A DNA stretch of 56,446 nt from an uncultured Eubacteriales bacterium (GCA_900313925.1 OMTF01000045.1:1-56446), one strand, 5' to 3'; shown: positions 26,250 through 36,043, numbered from the stretch's first letter. Program-made: numbers and translations. The notes: generated from the letters alone by a model not told the origin.

Positions 26250-27530
26250 TCACTCTTTCCTAGGCATTAATATTGAAATTGCCATATTCTTATTCAAATC
26301 ATTATAGAGAAAATTCAGACAATCCGCAACTTTTATGGATTGGCTGATATCATAAACCTCAAGTGGATTATACCTATAAAATTCGCTTTCAACATAAGAT
26401 ATTCCTATCTCCTCAAAATCTTCCCAACTTCGCAAATACGAACCAATGAAAGAACGTTTTACACGTTCTAATTCAAACGTAGAAACAAGTTCCTCTGCCG
26501 TATTAAAGGTCCTTAATATATTATCTACAAGTAATTCGGGATTTCGCGATTCTCCACCAAGCATAATAAAGGAACATCTGGATATGTATTCTACTTCAGA
26601 ATCAAAATCGCTTCGAATTATATCATCAGAATAATTCTTAGCATAAAATGTTGATGAAGGGCCAAATAGTAGTTGCAAAGTGAATTCTGCAGTTAATTTT
26701 TGCTTAATATAACTAGGGCCTTGTAACTGAGGAGCAAAAGAACTACCGACTAATAACTGCGGTGCAGAAATGGAGGCATACTCTGTACGTATGTTAGTTT
26801 CTTCAATGGTTTTTTGTTCATCCGCAGATATTTTCGGCTGAACAGGCAAAGGCGTATGAAAATACTGGCTTGTACAGTGCTCAGCGACATTGAATGCTTT
26901 TTCCGGTTCTACATTTCCTACTATTGCAATGGCCATATTTGTGGGTTGATAAAAATCACGATGGCATTGATATAATAATTCTGGAGTAATACGTTCTATG
27001 CTATTGCATGTGCCTGCAATCGGTTCACTGACAGAGCTGTTTCCAAACAACATCAATAATAGATTTTTATAAGCAATGTAACTGGGATCATCTTCTACCA
27101 TTTTAATTTCCTGCTTAATAATCCCACGCTCTTTTGAAACGCTATCGCTTGTATAATATGGGGTCATAACCATTCGTATAAGCAACTCCAAGTTTTCATT
27201 GAATTTTTTCGTTGCATCAAAATAGTAAGCTGTCATGTCTTTTGAAGTAAACGCATTGCAGTCTGCACCGTAAGAGGAAAATATATAGAATGCATTACTA
27301 TTGTCAGGCATGTCAAACATTTTGTGTTCGAGAAAATGTGCCATTCCTGATGGAGTTTCATATTCCTTTCCATTAAGAATATATTTTCTGCAAGCTCCTC
27401 CGTATTTCACGGCAATAACCGCATATATTGACTTATAATCAGCTTTCGGAACAATATAAATAGGGAGGAGGCATGATAAATGACCTAAATATGCAGTTTC
27501 CTTGATTTTCTTATCTTCTAATCTAAGCAT
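26250..27530 (-). CDS. M16 family zinc peptidase (YmfH-like), catalytic partner
   Basis: 426 residues, the size of one two-domain M16 half. The inverted zinc motif HFLEH lies at residues 65-69 (GMAHFLEHKMFD), and the downstream Glu-rich ERGIIKQEIKMVEDDPSY helix supplies the third ligand. The second half keeps the M16 fold without metal ligands. It is directly downstream of a second M16-like gene that lacks HxxEH, as in the YmfF/YmfH pair of B. subtilis and in two-subunit processing peptidases. The substrate is unknown. ATG 27530 follows GGAGC at seven bases. Confidence 0.88.
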   Translation of the reverse strand: MLRLEDKKIKETAYLGHLSCLLPIYIVPKADYKSIYAVIAVKYGGACRKYILNGKEYETPSGMAHFLEHKMFDMPDNSNAFYIFSSYGADCNAFTSKDMTAYYFDATKKFNENLELLIRMVMTPYYTSDSVSKERGIIKQEIKMVEDDPSYIAYKNLLLMLFGNSSVSEPIAGTCNSIERITPELLYQCHRDFYQPTNMAIAIVGNVEPEKAFNVAEHCTSQYFHTPLPVQPKISADEQKTIEETNIRTEYASISAPQLLVGSSFAPQLQGPSYIKQKLTAEFTLQLLFGPSSTFYAKNYSDDIIRSDFDSEVEYISRCSFIMLGGESRNPELLVDNILRTFNTAEELVSTFELERVKRSFIGSYLRSWEDFEEIGISYVESEFYRYNPLEVYDISQSIKVADCLNFLYNDLNKNMAISILMPRKE

Positions 27531-27540
27531 AGCATTGCTC

Positions 27541-28827
27541 CTAATTGTAAGAACTGCTTCGCAGTATAAAAATTTGATCTAGACTTATATTTTTTGCAAC
27601 GGAAACAATTTCGTTTTTATCCACTGCTCGTATCTGCTTTACGTATTCCGTAGTGGTAAAAAATAATTTTCTTGCTGCGTTTGCTATATAAAAATGTTCA
27701 AGGGCAGATGCAGAATCATTGAGTATACCTACATCGTTAATAAGTGTTTTTTTCGCTGTATTGATTTCGAAGTTGCTAATAATCCCTCTTTTCATTTTAT
27801 CTAGCTCTTCGTTTACTTCCTGTATAACTGTCTGTACATCAGAATCGTCAGTACCTGCGCTTACAAGCATTATTCCTTTGCTTATATTGATGGATGAATC
27901 AATAAAATAGCACAGGGATTTCGCTTCTCTAATACTGGTGAATAATTTAGAAGTCGGCGCGCCGCCAAATAGTATATTAAATAACTGAAGGGCAGCAAGA
28001 TTTGCAAACTTCATAGATTTGCTCAATCGAAATCCCATAACTAGGTTTGTCTGTTCGGTATTAGCTTCTTCCTCTTTATATGCAGGCTGCCGCACCTTCG
28101 GGGACATTGTAATATCTGTGTCATGGATACATACAGGAGATTGTCTTTCTGGAATCACATTTACTTTGCTGAATATATCTTCAAATTCTTCTATACTTTT
28201 CGTTCCACAGTAGAAAACTTCAACTGGTGCAAATTTGATTAGCTTTTGATATTCATTAAACAATCGTACGGCGTTGATTGCTTCTGCACCTGAAATCGTG
28301 CCAAGTGCTGGAATCGCAAAATTCTCGCCAGAGCACATTTCTTGAATACAACGAAATTGCGCGTACGCTCTTTTATTATTATAAATGCTTCTAATTTTAC
28401 TGCAGAGTTTCTGTGATTCGCTCGAAACATAATCTTCATAAAATAATGAATTGGTTGTGTAAGGATGTTGGAAAATTTCACCAGAAAATTTTAGAGCTTG
28501 TTCTAGTACGTTCGAGTTTTTTGGGAGCAGGTCTTCTTCCGGGCAACTAATATATATTCCGCATACTTGTATTTCACCGACCTTATATACCATTGGATTA
28601 AAAATAGAACCATACAACTCTTCCATTTTCTTCGACATTGATTGAAGATTCGGGTGTTCTGAAGTTCCGCGCAGGAGAACGGACGGCAATAATGCATGTT
28701 CTGAAGCATGTTCTAGAGTTAAGTTTGAAAGAAATGAAACACTTATAAAATTATTCTTAAATTTATTCGTTTCTATGTGCGTTAAATTTACGTTTTGGTA
28801 TAAATTATTCCTTTTGATTTTCATCAT
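27541..28827 (-). CDS. M16 family protein lacking the zinc motif (YmfF-like partner)
   Basis: 428 residues with the M16 fold (FLSNLTLEHASEHALLPSVL and SVLLRGTSEHPNLQSMSKKM at the N-terminus; LQLFNILFGGAPTSKLFTSI and REAKSLCYFIDSS in the second half). The position of the zinc motif holds no HxxEH, so it is expected to be non-catalytic and to act with the YmfH-like protein encoded 10 bases downstream. The start is one of two adjacent ATG codons, preceded by AAGGAT. It diverges from the Asp23 gene. Confidence 0.85.
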   Translation of the reverse strand: MMKIKRNNLYQNVNLTHIETNKFKNNFISVSFLSNLTLEHASEHALLPSVLLRGTSEHPNLQSMSKKMEELYGSIFNPMVYKVGEIQVCGIYISCPEEDLLPKNSNVLEQALKFSGEIFQHPYTTNSLFYEDYVSSESQKLCSKIRSIYNNKRAYAQFRCIQEMCSGENFAIPALGTISGAEAINAVRLFNEYQKLIKFAPVEVFYCGTKSIEEFEDIFSKVNVIPERQSPVCIHDTDITMSPKVRQPAYKEEEANTEQTNLVMGFRLSKSMKFANLAALQLFNILFGGAPTSKLFTSIREAKSLCYFIDSSINISKGIMLVSAGTDDSDVQTVIQEVNEELDKMKRGIISNFEINTAKKTLINDVGILNDSASALEHFYIANAARKLFFTTTEYVKQIRAVDKNEIVSVAKNISLDQIFILRSSSYN

Positions 28828-29079
28828 CCGTTGTTATCCTTCTGAGAAATTTTTCATTAGTATTAAATCTGGAAATCTAGTAATGTCCAGACAAAAAGAA
28901 TATAGATTAAAACTTACTATTTGTAAAATAAGCCAGGAAGAATATATGCTCAGAGAAAAAAAGCTCTATTTCATTTGCTCAGGTATTAAATAATAATCCA
29001 TATACTACCTTTGCTTTCTTTGCTTTATTTTTTCCCTTTATTATGGTAATATAATTAAAATTTGTTATGGAGGATCGTA

Positions 29080-29442
29080 ATGGGTGAAAATTATATAACC
29101 ATCCCTGAAAATAAAGGTACTATTAATATCTCCGAGGATGTTATTGTGAGCATGGTTAAGAATTCTCTTGCTGATATAGAAGGGTTTGCTGGATTGGCAA
29201 GCACGACTGGCGCCGAACTTGCTGAATGGGTTGGGATCAAAACAGCTCCAAAAGGAATAAAGGTGCAGATGATTGACGGAAAGCTGGTCGTTAATGTTAT
29301 TGTTCTTATAAAATATGGGGCAAATCTTTTAAAAACTGCTGAAAAAATTCAGGATGCAGTAACTTTAGCTGTTGAGGCTGCAACCGGTTTTAATGAAGCA
29401 GTCGTAAACGTTCTAGTTTCTGGAATAACATTTGAGAAATAG
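29080..29442 (+). CDS. Asp23/Gls24 family envelope stress protein
   Basis: 120 residues covering one Asp23 domain: GTINISEDVIVSMVKNSLAD, then a central glycine-rich part, then KVQMIDGKLVVNVIVLIKYG and VNVLVSGITF. ATG 29080 lies seven bases after GGAGG; the open frame runs six codons further upstream over the ribosome site. TATAAT at 29050-29055 is a good -10 box. Members are cytoplasmic proteins tied to the envelope or to stress. This one sits directly before nusB, an arrangement frequent in clostridia. Confidence 0.9.
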   Translation: MGENYITIPENKGTINISEDVIVSMVKNSLADIEGFAGLASTTGAELAEWVGIKTAPKGIKVQMIDGKLVVNVIVLIKYGANLLKTAEKIQDAVTLAVEAATGFNEAVVNVLVSGITFEK

Positions 29443-29453
29443 GCGGAAACTTT

Positions 29454-29936
29454 ATGACAAGATCTGACGCACGGCAGATAGCGTTTCAGCTGGCTTTTTC
29501 ATATTCATTCAATCATTATTCAGCTGATGATATCTGCTCCTTTTTTTTTGAAAAAACTTATTTTGAAACCTTAAAATCCGAATGTAGCCTGTTTGAACAG
29601 GAACCGCCTTCGTCGAAGCAGCTGGATTACGTTAAAAGCTTATTATCTCTGGTCATCGAGCATTCCACTGAATTCGACAAGAAAATTGAATCCTTTTCAA
29701 AGGGATGGCCTGTAAAACGCATTGATCGAACTGCCAGAGTCATTCTATGGTGTGCTATTTGTGAAATTGAGTACTTTGACTCTATTGACCCTTCAGTATC
29801 CATTAATGAAGCAGTTATCATATCAAAGAAATATATGGAGCCGCGTACTGTTTCATTCGTAAATGGTATTTTGGGACAGTATATGGCAAACCGTTCATGT
29901 AACAAATCCTCAGATAAGGGCCCTAATAATGAATGA
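29454..29936 (+). CDS. nusB: transcription antitermination factor NusB
   Basis: 160 residues, all-helical NusB domain. It starts with TRSDARQIAFQLAFSY and ends with SINEAVIISKKYMEPRTVSF and VNGILGQY, the typical C-terminal signature. NusB with NusE binds boxA in rRNA leaders and prevents early termination. A short tail (NRSCNKSSDKGPNNE) extends past the domain. It is 11 bases after the Asp23 gene and overlaps xseA by eight bases. Confidence 0.95.
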   Translation: MTRSDARQIAFQLAFSYSFNHYSADDICSFFFEKTYFETLKSECSLFEQEPPSSKQLDYVKSLLSLVIEHSTEFDKKIESFSKGWPVKRIDRTARVILWCAICEIEYFDSIDPSVSINEAVIISKKYMEPRTVSFVNGILGQYMANRSCNKSSDKGPNNE

Positions 29937-31146
29937 GAAAAAAATATACAGTGTATCACAGATTAATAATATCTTTAAAAATTTTATTGATGGCTCAGGG
30001 CTTTTCAGCAATATCTTAGTACAAGGTCAGTTATCCAATTATAAAATTTACCCCTCCGGACATCATTATTTTTCATTAAAAGATGAAAAATCTCAATTAA
30101 AATGCATGATGTACAAGAGCTCTGCCAGAAGCTTAAAATTTAAGCCTGAAAATGGCGTTGAAGTCATCGTGGAAGGCTATGTATCTGTATACCAGCCGTA
30201 CGGTGAATACCGACTATATGCCAGCAATATTTATCCTAAAGGATTAGGTAGCCTTGAGCTTGCCTATGAAAAGCTCAAATCGGAACTTGAGAAACTAGGG
30301 TATTTTGATGAATCTCAAAAAAAGAAAATTCCTTCTTTTCCGCAAACTATCGCAGTTATTACTTCGCCTGCTGGAGCTGCAGTGCACGACATCATTCGTG
30401 TACTAAATTCTAGATGGCCACGAACAAAAGTTATTATTCTACCTGTGCATGTACAAGGGGAAAACGCTTCTGCCGAAATTGCTGATGCGATTAATTATAC
30501 AAACCGTTATAATCTTGCAGACCTTATTATTACTGGCCGCGGTGGGGGCTCAATGGAAGACCTATGGGCTTTCAATGAAAAAAACGTGGCAACAGCAATC
30601 TACAATTCAAAGATTCCTGTAATTTCTGCTGTTGGCCATGAACCGGATGTTACAATTTCGGATTATGTTGCTGATATACGTGCTGCTACGCCATCCAATG
30701 CCGCGGAACTTGCAGTAAAAGATCAGGCGGAAGTTACCAATTTTATCAACCACATGGAACTGAGATTAAACCATGCGGTAGATAAAAAGATTCAATTATA
30801 TTCAGAAATTGTTTCCAGCTACGCAAATAGGAAAGTTCTTACTACTCCTGAATATTTTACGGAAACCATTAGTTTACAATTGGACAGTCTGCTGCAGAAA
30901 TTGCTGCATTGTATTGACAATACGATTTCTGACAATAAAAAACGATTAATTCGTGAGACAACGGCGCTGGACGCTATGAGTCCGTTGAAGGTTTTGAACA
31001 GAGGTTACAGTATTGTAGAAAAAAAAGAAATGATAATACACAGCATTTCTCAGGTATGCGTGGGTGATAATATAAGTGTTAAGATTCCAGATGGCTCACT
31101 TTACTGTACAATTAATGAAATCAAGGAGAACTCCCATGAATCATGA
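29929..31146 (+). CDS. xseA: exodeoxyribonuclease VII large subunit
   Basis: 405 residues. An N-terminal OB fold (SVSQINNIFKNFIDG to GYVSVYQPYGEYRLY) precedes the nuclease domain with PQTIAVITSPAGAAVHDII, RGGGSMEDLWAFNEKNVA and GHEPDVTISDYVADIRAATP, then a coiled-coil C-terminus that binds XseB subunits. The real start is ATG 29929 (MNEKKIYSVSQ); the frame is open further upstream only because it overlaps nusB. It degrades single-stranded DNA from both ends. Confidence 0.95.
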   Translation: MNEKKIYSVSQINNIFKNFIDGSGLFSNILVQGQLSNYKIYPSGHHYFSLKDEKSQLKCMMYKSSARSLKFKPENGVEVIVEGYVSVYQPYGEYRLYASNIYPKGLGSLELAYEKLKSELEKLGYFDESQKKKIPSFPQTIAVITSPAGAAVHDIIRVLNSRWPRTKVIILPVHVQGENASAEIADAINYTNRYNLADLIITGRGGGSMEDLWAFNEKNVATAIYNSKIPVISAVGHEPDVTISDYVADIRAATPSNAAELAVKDQAEVTNFINHMELRLNHAVDKKIQLYSEIVSSYANRKVLTTPEYFTETISLQLDSLLQKLLHCIDNTISDNKKRLIRETTALDAMSPLKVLNRGYSIVEKKEMIIHSISQVCVGDNISVKIPDGSLYCTINEIKENSHES

Positions 31147-31390
31147 AAACAATAGTCCTGACACACATAATCCTAATTTTGAAGAGTCACTAAAACGGTT
31201 GCAGGAAATTGTTAAAACTTTAGAAAACGGAGATACAACATTAGATGAATCCATGGCACTGTTTCAAGAAGGCACTTCACTAGTAAAGTTTTGCTCCGAA
31301 TACATTAAAAATGCTGAGCAGAAAGTTACGGAAATCAAGAAGGGAGAATTTGGTGAACCCAAAGAAGTTCCATTTGAGGTAGATCAATGA
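31136..31390 (+). CDS. xseB: exodeoxyribonuclease VII small subunit
   Basis: 84 residues forming the XseB helical hairpin: FEESLKRLQEIVKTLENGDT, LDESMALFQEGTSLVKFC, then NAEQKVTEIKKGEFGE. ATG 31136 follows AAGGAG. It overlaps the end of xseA by 11 bases and the start of ispA by four, so the subunits are translated together. The C-terminal acidic tail (PKEVPFEVDQ) is ordinary. Confidence 0.93.
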   Translation: MNHENNSPDTHNPNFEESLKRLQEIVKTLENGDTTLDESMALFQEGTSLVKFCSEYIKNAEQKVTEIKKGEFGEPKEVPFEVDQ

Positions 31391-32253
31391 GCATCTCTGA
31401 ATACAAAATCCTTGTTGATAGGTATCTGGAAAGCTGTTTTATTCCAAGTGGTCATACGTATGATAAGCTCCTGGATTCCATGCGATACAGTCTAATGGCG
31501 GGAGGAAAGCGTATACGCCCCATCCTTGCCTTGGAGTTTGCACGGATATCCGGAGGCAATATCAATGAAATTTTGCCGATTGCCTGTGCTATTGAAATGC
31601 TTCATACCTACAGCCTTATCCATGATGATTTGCCTTGTTTTGACAACGATGACTTGAGGAGAGGAAAGCCCACAAACCATATTGTTTACGGGAATTGGCT
31701 TGCAACTCTTGCCGGAGACGCATTACAAGCGGAAGCATTCAATACCATCCTGAAATCTTCTTTAGCGCCTGATACCAAATGCGCATGTGCTCAGCTCCTT
31801 GGAGAAGCCGCAGGTGTGAATGGGATATGTTCAGGCCAGTATTTAGACATGGCTTTTGAAGGAAAACCTTTGACTTCCGCTCAGCTTGATGAAATCAATC
31901 TCTATAAAACCGGTATATTACTGCAAGCGTCATGTGAAATCGGAGTCACAGCTGCCGGTGGTACAGAGGAACAGCGTAAGGCTGCTGCATCATTCGGAGC
32001 TAAAATTGGTATGGCATTTCAGATTCGCGATGACATTTTAGATGTGATAAGTACTGAAAGTAAATTAGGAAAGACAATCGGCTCCGACGCAGAAGAGCAT
32101 AAGAACACTTACATGGTCCTTTTAGGACAGGAAGGCTGTGAAAAAAAGATACGGGAACTTACAGACTCTGCAAAATCTTCAATACAAGAAATTTTTCAGG
32201 ATACAAAACAGTTGGAATCGTTTGCTGAGGCTTTGGCGTCCCGTTTGGAATAA
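31387..32253 (+). CDS. ispA: (2E,6E)-farnesyl/geranylgeranyl diphosphate synthase
   Basis: 288 residues, trans-prenyltransferase fold. The first aspartate-rich motif is in LIHDDLPCFDNDDLRRGKPT (about residues 77-96), the second in GMAFQIRDDILDVIS (about 208-222), and KRIRPILALE near 40 binds the diphosphate. It condenses isopentenyl diphosphate with allylic diphosphates. Two bulky-free residues before the first motif do not settle the chain length, although FPP is usual for this genomic position. Next to dxs, it places early and middle isoprenoid steps together. Confidence 0.92.
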   Translation: MSISEYKILVDRYLESCFIPSGHTYDKLLDSMRYSLMAGGKRIRPILALEFARISGGNINEILPIACAIEMLHTYSLIHDDLPCFDNDDLRRGKPTNHIVYGNWLATLAGDALQAEAFNTILKSSLAPDTKCACAQLLGEAAGVNGICSGQYLDMAFEGKPLTSAQLDEINLYKTGILLQASCEIGVTAAGGTEEQRKAAASFGAKIGMAFQIRDDILDVISTESKLGKTIGSDAEEHKNTYMVLLGQEGCEKKIRELTDSAKSSIQEIFQDTKQLESFAEALASRLE

Positions 32254-32323
32254 TTGCATTGAATAATAGGTTCAATATTATTAAAAATTAATCATTATTG
32301 ATTATTTTTTATTGAATAATTAC

Positions 32324-32390
32324 GCTCTGGTTTTTCTTTTACTATAGTCGCTAATTTATGGTAGACATTGAAAACCAGAGCTGTTTTTGT
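32324..32390 (+). terminator. terminator or attenuator before dxs
   Basis: GCTCTGGTTTT at 32324-32334 pairs with AAAACCAGAGC at 32371-32381 around a 36-base loop that contains further weak pairing. TGTTTTTG follows. It closes the nusB-ispA transcript. Being only about 55 bases before dxs, it may also modulate entry into that gene. Confidence 0.65.
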
Positions 32391-32445
32391 TACACTGTAA
32401 ATAATATACATTCTTGCATAAATATTAATTTAGAGGATGATTGCT

Positions 32446-34278
32446 TTGCTTTTAGAACAAATAAAATGTTCAAATGACGTAAAGAAACTATCGGAAAAAG
32501 ATCTTCCTAAACTATGCGATGAAATTCGAAAAGAGATTATTGCTACAGTTTCAAATACAGGCGGCCATCTTGCATCGAATCTTGGAGCCGTTGAATTAAC
32601 CGTTGCAATTCATCGCGTATATGATACAGCAGTAGATCGTCTAATTTTCGATGTTGGGCATCAATGCTATACACACAAAATTATTACAGGCCGCCAATCG
32701 AAATTTTCTACATTGAGACAATATAATGGAATTTCAGGGTTTCCTAAACCAAGTGAATCTAATGATGATGCATTTATTGCAGGACATGCATCTACTTCCA
32801 TTGCAGTTGCCTATGGTATTGCAAAAGCACGTACATTAAAAAACGAAAAATATGATGTGGTGGCTGTAATTGGCGATGGCGCTTTAACGGGAGGCCTTGC
32901 TTATGAAGGCTTAAGCAATGTCGGCTGTAGCGTGGAACCTATAGTAATTATTCTTAATGATAACAGCATGTCCATTAACTATAATGTAGGCGGTACGGCG
33001 CGCTTAATTCGTAAGGCACGCCTTCGTCCTGAATATATGGAATTCAAAATGTTCTACAGAAACACAGTTGGACTCATAAAACCCGTTTATAACGCTACAC
33101 ATGCGGTTAAAGAAACCATAAAGAAAAAATTTATGTCTCCAACCGTTTTTGATGATCTCGGTCTTAATTATATTGGACCTATTAATGGCCACGATGTAGT
33201 ACAGCTTGAAAAAGCTATACAGTATGCAAAAGCACTCAGGGAACCGGTATTGCTTCATGTAAAGACGGTTAAAGGTAAAGGTTATCGTTACGCGGAGGAA
33301 AATCCATCGAAATATCATGGTGTTGGACCCTTTAATGTAAATACAGGTATATACGAAAATAAGAAAGCTAGTTTTTCAAACGTAATGGGGAAAGAACTCT
33401 GCAACTTAGCGGAAAAAGATAATAATATTGTTGCCATAACTGCTGCCATGGCTGACGGAACAGGTTTAACTGAGTTCTCCCATCGTTTTCCTCAGCGCTT
33501 TTTCGACGTTGGAATTGCGGAAGGCGCAGCAGTATCCATTGCTGCAGGTATGGCCAAGCAGGGGTTAATCCCTGTATTTGCAGTGTATTCTAGTTTTCTT
33601 CAACGCGCTTATGATATGTTGATTCACGACGTTTCTTTACAACAATCTCATGTTGTCTTCTGCGTTGATAGGGCAGGAATAGTAGGAAGTGATGGAGAAA
33701 CTCATAACGGTTCTTTTGACGTTGATTATTTAGCCTCTATACCAGGTATGACTCTTCTCGCACCATCAAGCTTTGAAGAATTGCAACTTATGCTGCATGA
33801 AGCAATATATGAAGTACAGGGACCTGTGGCAATTCGTTATCCTCGGGGAGAAGAAACAGATCCCGTATGGAGCGATGACCGCGATATCGATAATGATAAA
33901 CCTGAAATAACTTTACTTTCGTACGGACGGCTTATTACGCAATGCCGTACCGCTGCAAAGGTTCTTCGTTCGAAGGGTATCGCAACCGATGTGATAAAAA
34001 TAAACCAGTTGCAAAAGCTTGACTTACGTCCTGTACTTTCTTCCGTAAAAAACTCAGGTAGACTTATTGTTGTGGAAGAAGTTTGCTCAAAAGGCTGTAT
34101 TGGAGAAGCAGTACTTTCATCTTTAGAGCAGAGGGGCATTAAATTAAAGGCTTGCTATCTTCTAAACCTCGCGGATGGAATCGTACCTCAGGGAACATAT
34201 GAACAGTTAATTAAAGATTATCGTCTAGATTCAGCCTCTATTTGTAAAATTGCAGAAGAGATCGTAAATAATGAATAA
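32446..34278 (+). CDS. dxs: 1-deoxy-D-xylulose-5-phosphate synthase, TTG start
   Basis: About 610 residues. A ThDP enzyme that condenses pyruvate and glyceraldehyde 3-phosphate as the first step of the MEP isoprenoid pathway. FDVGHQCYTHKIITGR, AVIGDGALTGGLAYEGLSN (ThDP-Mg), the YSSFLQRAYDMLIHDVS segment and DRAGIVGSDGETHNGSFDV are all typical. The start is probably TTG 32446: AGAGG at 32432-32436 is nine bases upstream, and MLLEQIKCSNDVKKLS is the normal N-terminus. ATG 32437 directly abuts the ribosome site and is unlikely. It overlaps tlyA by eight bases. Confidence 0.94.
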   Translation: MLLEQIKCSNDVKKLSEKDLPKLCDEIRKEIIATVSNTGGHLASNLGAVELTVAIHRVYDTAVDRLIFDVGHQCYTHKIITGRQSKFSTLRQYNGISGFPKPSESNDDAFIAGHASTSIAVAYGIAKARTLKNEKYDVVAVIGDGALTGGLAYEGLSNVGCSVEPIVIILNDNSMSINYNVGGTARLIRKARLRPEYMEFKMFYRNTVGLIKPVYNATHAVKETIKKKFMSPTVFDDLGLNYIGPINGHDVVQLEKAIQYAKALREPVLLHVKTVKGKGYRYAEENPSKYHGVGPFNVNTGIYENKKASFSNVMGKELCNLAEKDNNIVAITAAMADGTGLTEFSHRFPQRFFDVGIAEGAAVSIAAGMAKQGLIPVFAVYSSFLQRAYDMLIHDVSLQQSHVVFCVDRAGIVGSDGETHNGSFDVDYLASIPGMTLLAPSSFEELQLMLHEAIYEVQGPVAIRYPRGEETDPVWSDDRDIDNDKPEITLLSYGRLITQCRTAAKVLRSKGIATDVIKINQLQKLDLRPVLSSVKNSGRLIVVEEVCSKGCIGEAVLSSLEQRGIKLKACYLLNLADGIVPQGTYEQLIKDYRLDSASICKIAEEIVNNE

Positions 34279-35092
34279 GAAAATAAGACTTGATCAGCGC
34301 GTTTTTGAACTCGGTCTTTTTGAAAGTCGCGAAAAAGCTAAAGCCGCAATAATGGCAGGTGTTATCTATGTGAATGGAAAAAGGGTAGATAAACCTGGCT
34401 TTGCAATTTCTGATGATTCGCTAGTGGAAATGCATGGAAAAGCAGTTCCCTATGTCAGCCGCGGTGGGTTAAAATTAGAAAAAGCTCTTCGGGTTTTTCC
34501 GATAGATATAAAGGAGAAAATATTTATTGATTGCGGAGCTTCTACCGGAGGATTTACAGACGTTCTTTTACAAAATGGTGCTAAAAGAGTATATGCTGTT
34601 GACGTCGGCTATGGACAGCTTGCCTGGAAAATTAGGAATGATCCTCGCGTAGTGAATATGGAAAGGACTAATATTAGATACCTTACTTACAAAGAAATTC
34701 CTGAATTGTTAGATGGCGCAGTAATGGATCTTGCTTTTATATCCATAACTTTAGCACTTCCTCCCGTTCTTTCGCTGTTAGTGCAAAATGCTGATATTAT
34801 CTGTTTAATAAAACCACAATTTGAAGCGGGAAGAGATGAGGTTGGAAAAAAGGGTGTCGTCAGAAGTCCTGAAACACATCTTAAGGTTATCAATAAAATT
34901 ATTAATTTTGCAAAAGAATTGAATCTTTCCGTTATGGGGTTAGATTTTTCTCCAATTAAGGGGCCTGAAGGTAATATTGAATATCTATGCTGGTTGAAAA
35001 AAGGAGAATTTGTACCTTTGATTCCGATCGATCCGAAATTAATCGTTGAAAAATCACATAAATTATTTTCGGATAAGGATAAGAACGAATAA
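34271..35092 (+). CDS. TlyA family rRNA (cytidine-2'-O)-methyltransferase
   Basis: 273 residues. An N-terminal S4 RNA-binding domain (RLDQRVFELGLFESREKAKA and IMAGVIYVNGKRVDKPG) is followed by an FtsJ-like SAM methyltransferase domain with FIDCGASTGGFTDVLLQNGA (SAM site), VYAVDVGYGQLAWKIRNDPR and LIKPQFEAGRDEVGKKGVV. Characterised relatives methylate 16S C1409 and/or 23S C1920; which sites apply here is unknown. It starts inside the dxs stop region and is followed by nadK, the order usual in clostridia. Confidence 0.92.
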   Translation: MNKKIRLDQRVFELGLFESREKAKAAIMAGVIYVNGKRVDKPGFAISDDSLVEMHGKAVPYVSRGGLKLEKALRVFPIDIKEKIFIDCGASTGGFTDVLLQNGAKRVYAVDVGYGQLAWKIRNDPRVVNMERTNIRYLTYKEIPELLDGAVMDLAFISITLALPPVLSLLVQNADIICLIKPQFEAGRDEVGKKGVVRSPETHLKVINKIINFAKELNLSVMGLDFSPIKGPEGNIEYLCWLKKGEFVPLIPIDPKLIVEKSHKLFSDKDKNE

Positions 35093-35117
35093 GCTATACC
35101 CGCAAAAGGAGAAACGA

Positions 35118-35981
35118 ATGGCAAAACTTGTCATGATCTGCCCAAATCCCTATCGGGATAAAGAATTGCAAATAACAAAAAATGTCCGGAACCTATTGAA
35201 TACTGCAGGTTTCGAAACTGCCATCTGTCCTGTTTTCGACTCCAAGGAAAGCAGCGTAATTCCGAAGGATGTGCAGAAGTCGGATATTATTGATATGGCC
35301 AAGATCGCCTCTCTAATGATTGTGATAGGCGGTGACGGAACGTTATTGCATGCAGCACGGTACGCTGCAAAATACCGTGTACCTGTTATTGGCATTAATG
35401 CAGGAACAAAAGGTTTTATGACTGTTATTGATCCTAAAGATTATAAACAGGTATTAAAGGCCGCAAGGGGAGATTATCTTTCTGATACGCGGATGATGAT
35501 TGATGTCAAACTTAAACGTGACGGGGAAATTATCTATTCCGATACTGCGATTAATGATGCAGTAGTACATGGAATGGGCGACTGTATTGGTATCTCAGCT
35601 TGGTGCGACGGAGATAAAATATCAACTTATTCGGGAGACGGAATTATTTTTTCAACACCGACAGGTTCAACCGGCTATTCCTTATCCGCAGGAGGACCAA
35701 TAGTTGAACCTGCAGCTAGATGCTTGATAATGACGCCTATCTGTGTCCATGGAATGATGGTTCGCTCCTTTATCTTGTCACCTGAACGTGAGCTCATCGC
35801 TAGAGCTGAACGGTTACATGATCGCAAAGCACAGTTAATTATCGATGGAAATAAAGTAATGGAGCTTCGTAACGACGATATCATTCGTATAAAAATCTCG
35901 CGGCAGGAATTAATAATTGCAGATCTGGGTTCTCGAAGTTTTTACGATATAACTTTCGAAAAACTTGTAGAAGGACTTTGA
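35118..35981 (+). CDS. nadK: NAD kinase
   Basis: 287 residues. It phosphorylates NAD to NADP. VIGGDGTLLHAARYAAK holds the GGDG motif with the catalytic Asp, TAINDAVVHG the NE/ND motif, and SGDGIIFSTPTGSTGYSLSA the substrate loop. ATG 35118 lies after AAAGGAG; the frame upstream of it overlaps tlyA and is not part of the protein. The gap to argR (about 120 bases) contains the 12-bp palindrome listed separately. Confidence 0.94.
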   Translation: MAKLVMICPNPYRDKELQITKNVRNLLNTAGFETAICPVFDSKESSVIPKDVQKSDIIDMAKIASLMIVIGGDGTLLHAARYAAKYRVPVIGINAGTKGFMTVIDPKDYKQVLKAARGDYLSDTRMMIDVKLKRDGEIIYSDTAINDAVVHGMGDCIGISAWCDGDKISTYSGDGIIFSTPTGSTGYSLSAGGPIVEPAARCLIMTPICVHGMMVRSFILSPERELIARAERLHDRKAQLIIDGNKVMELRNDDIIRIKISRQELIIADLGSRSFYDITFEKLVEGL

Positions 35982-36043
35982 ATTCTATTGCATGCGCTTT
36001 TTTGTTCTTTTACTTCATTAATGCAATGCACAGGAAATAATTA

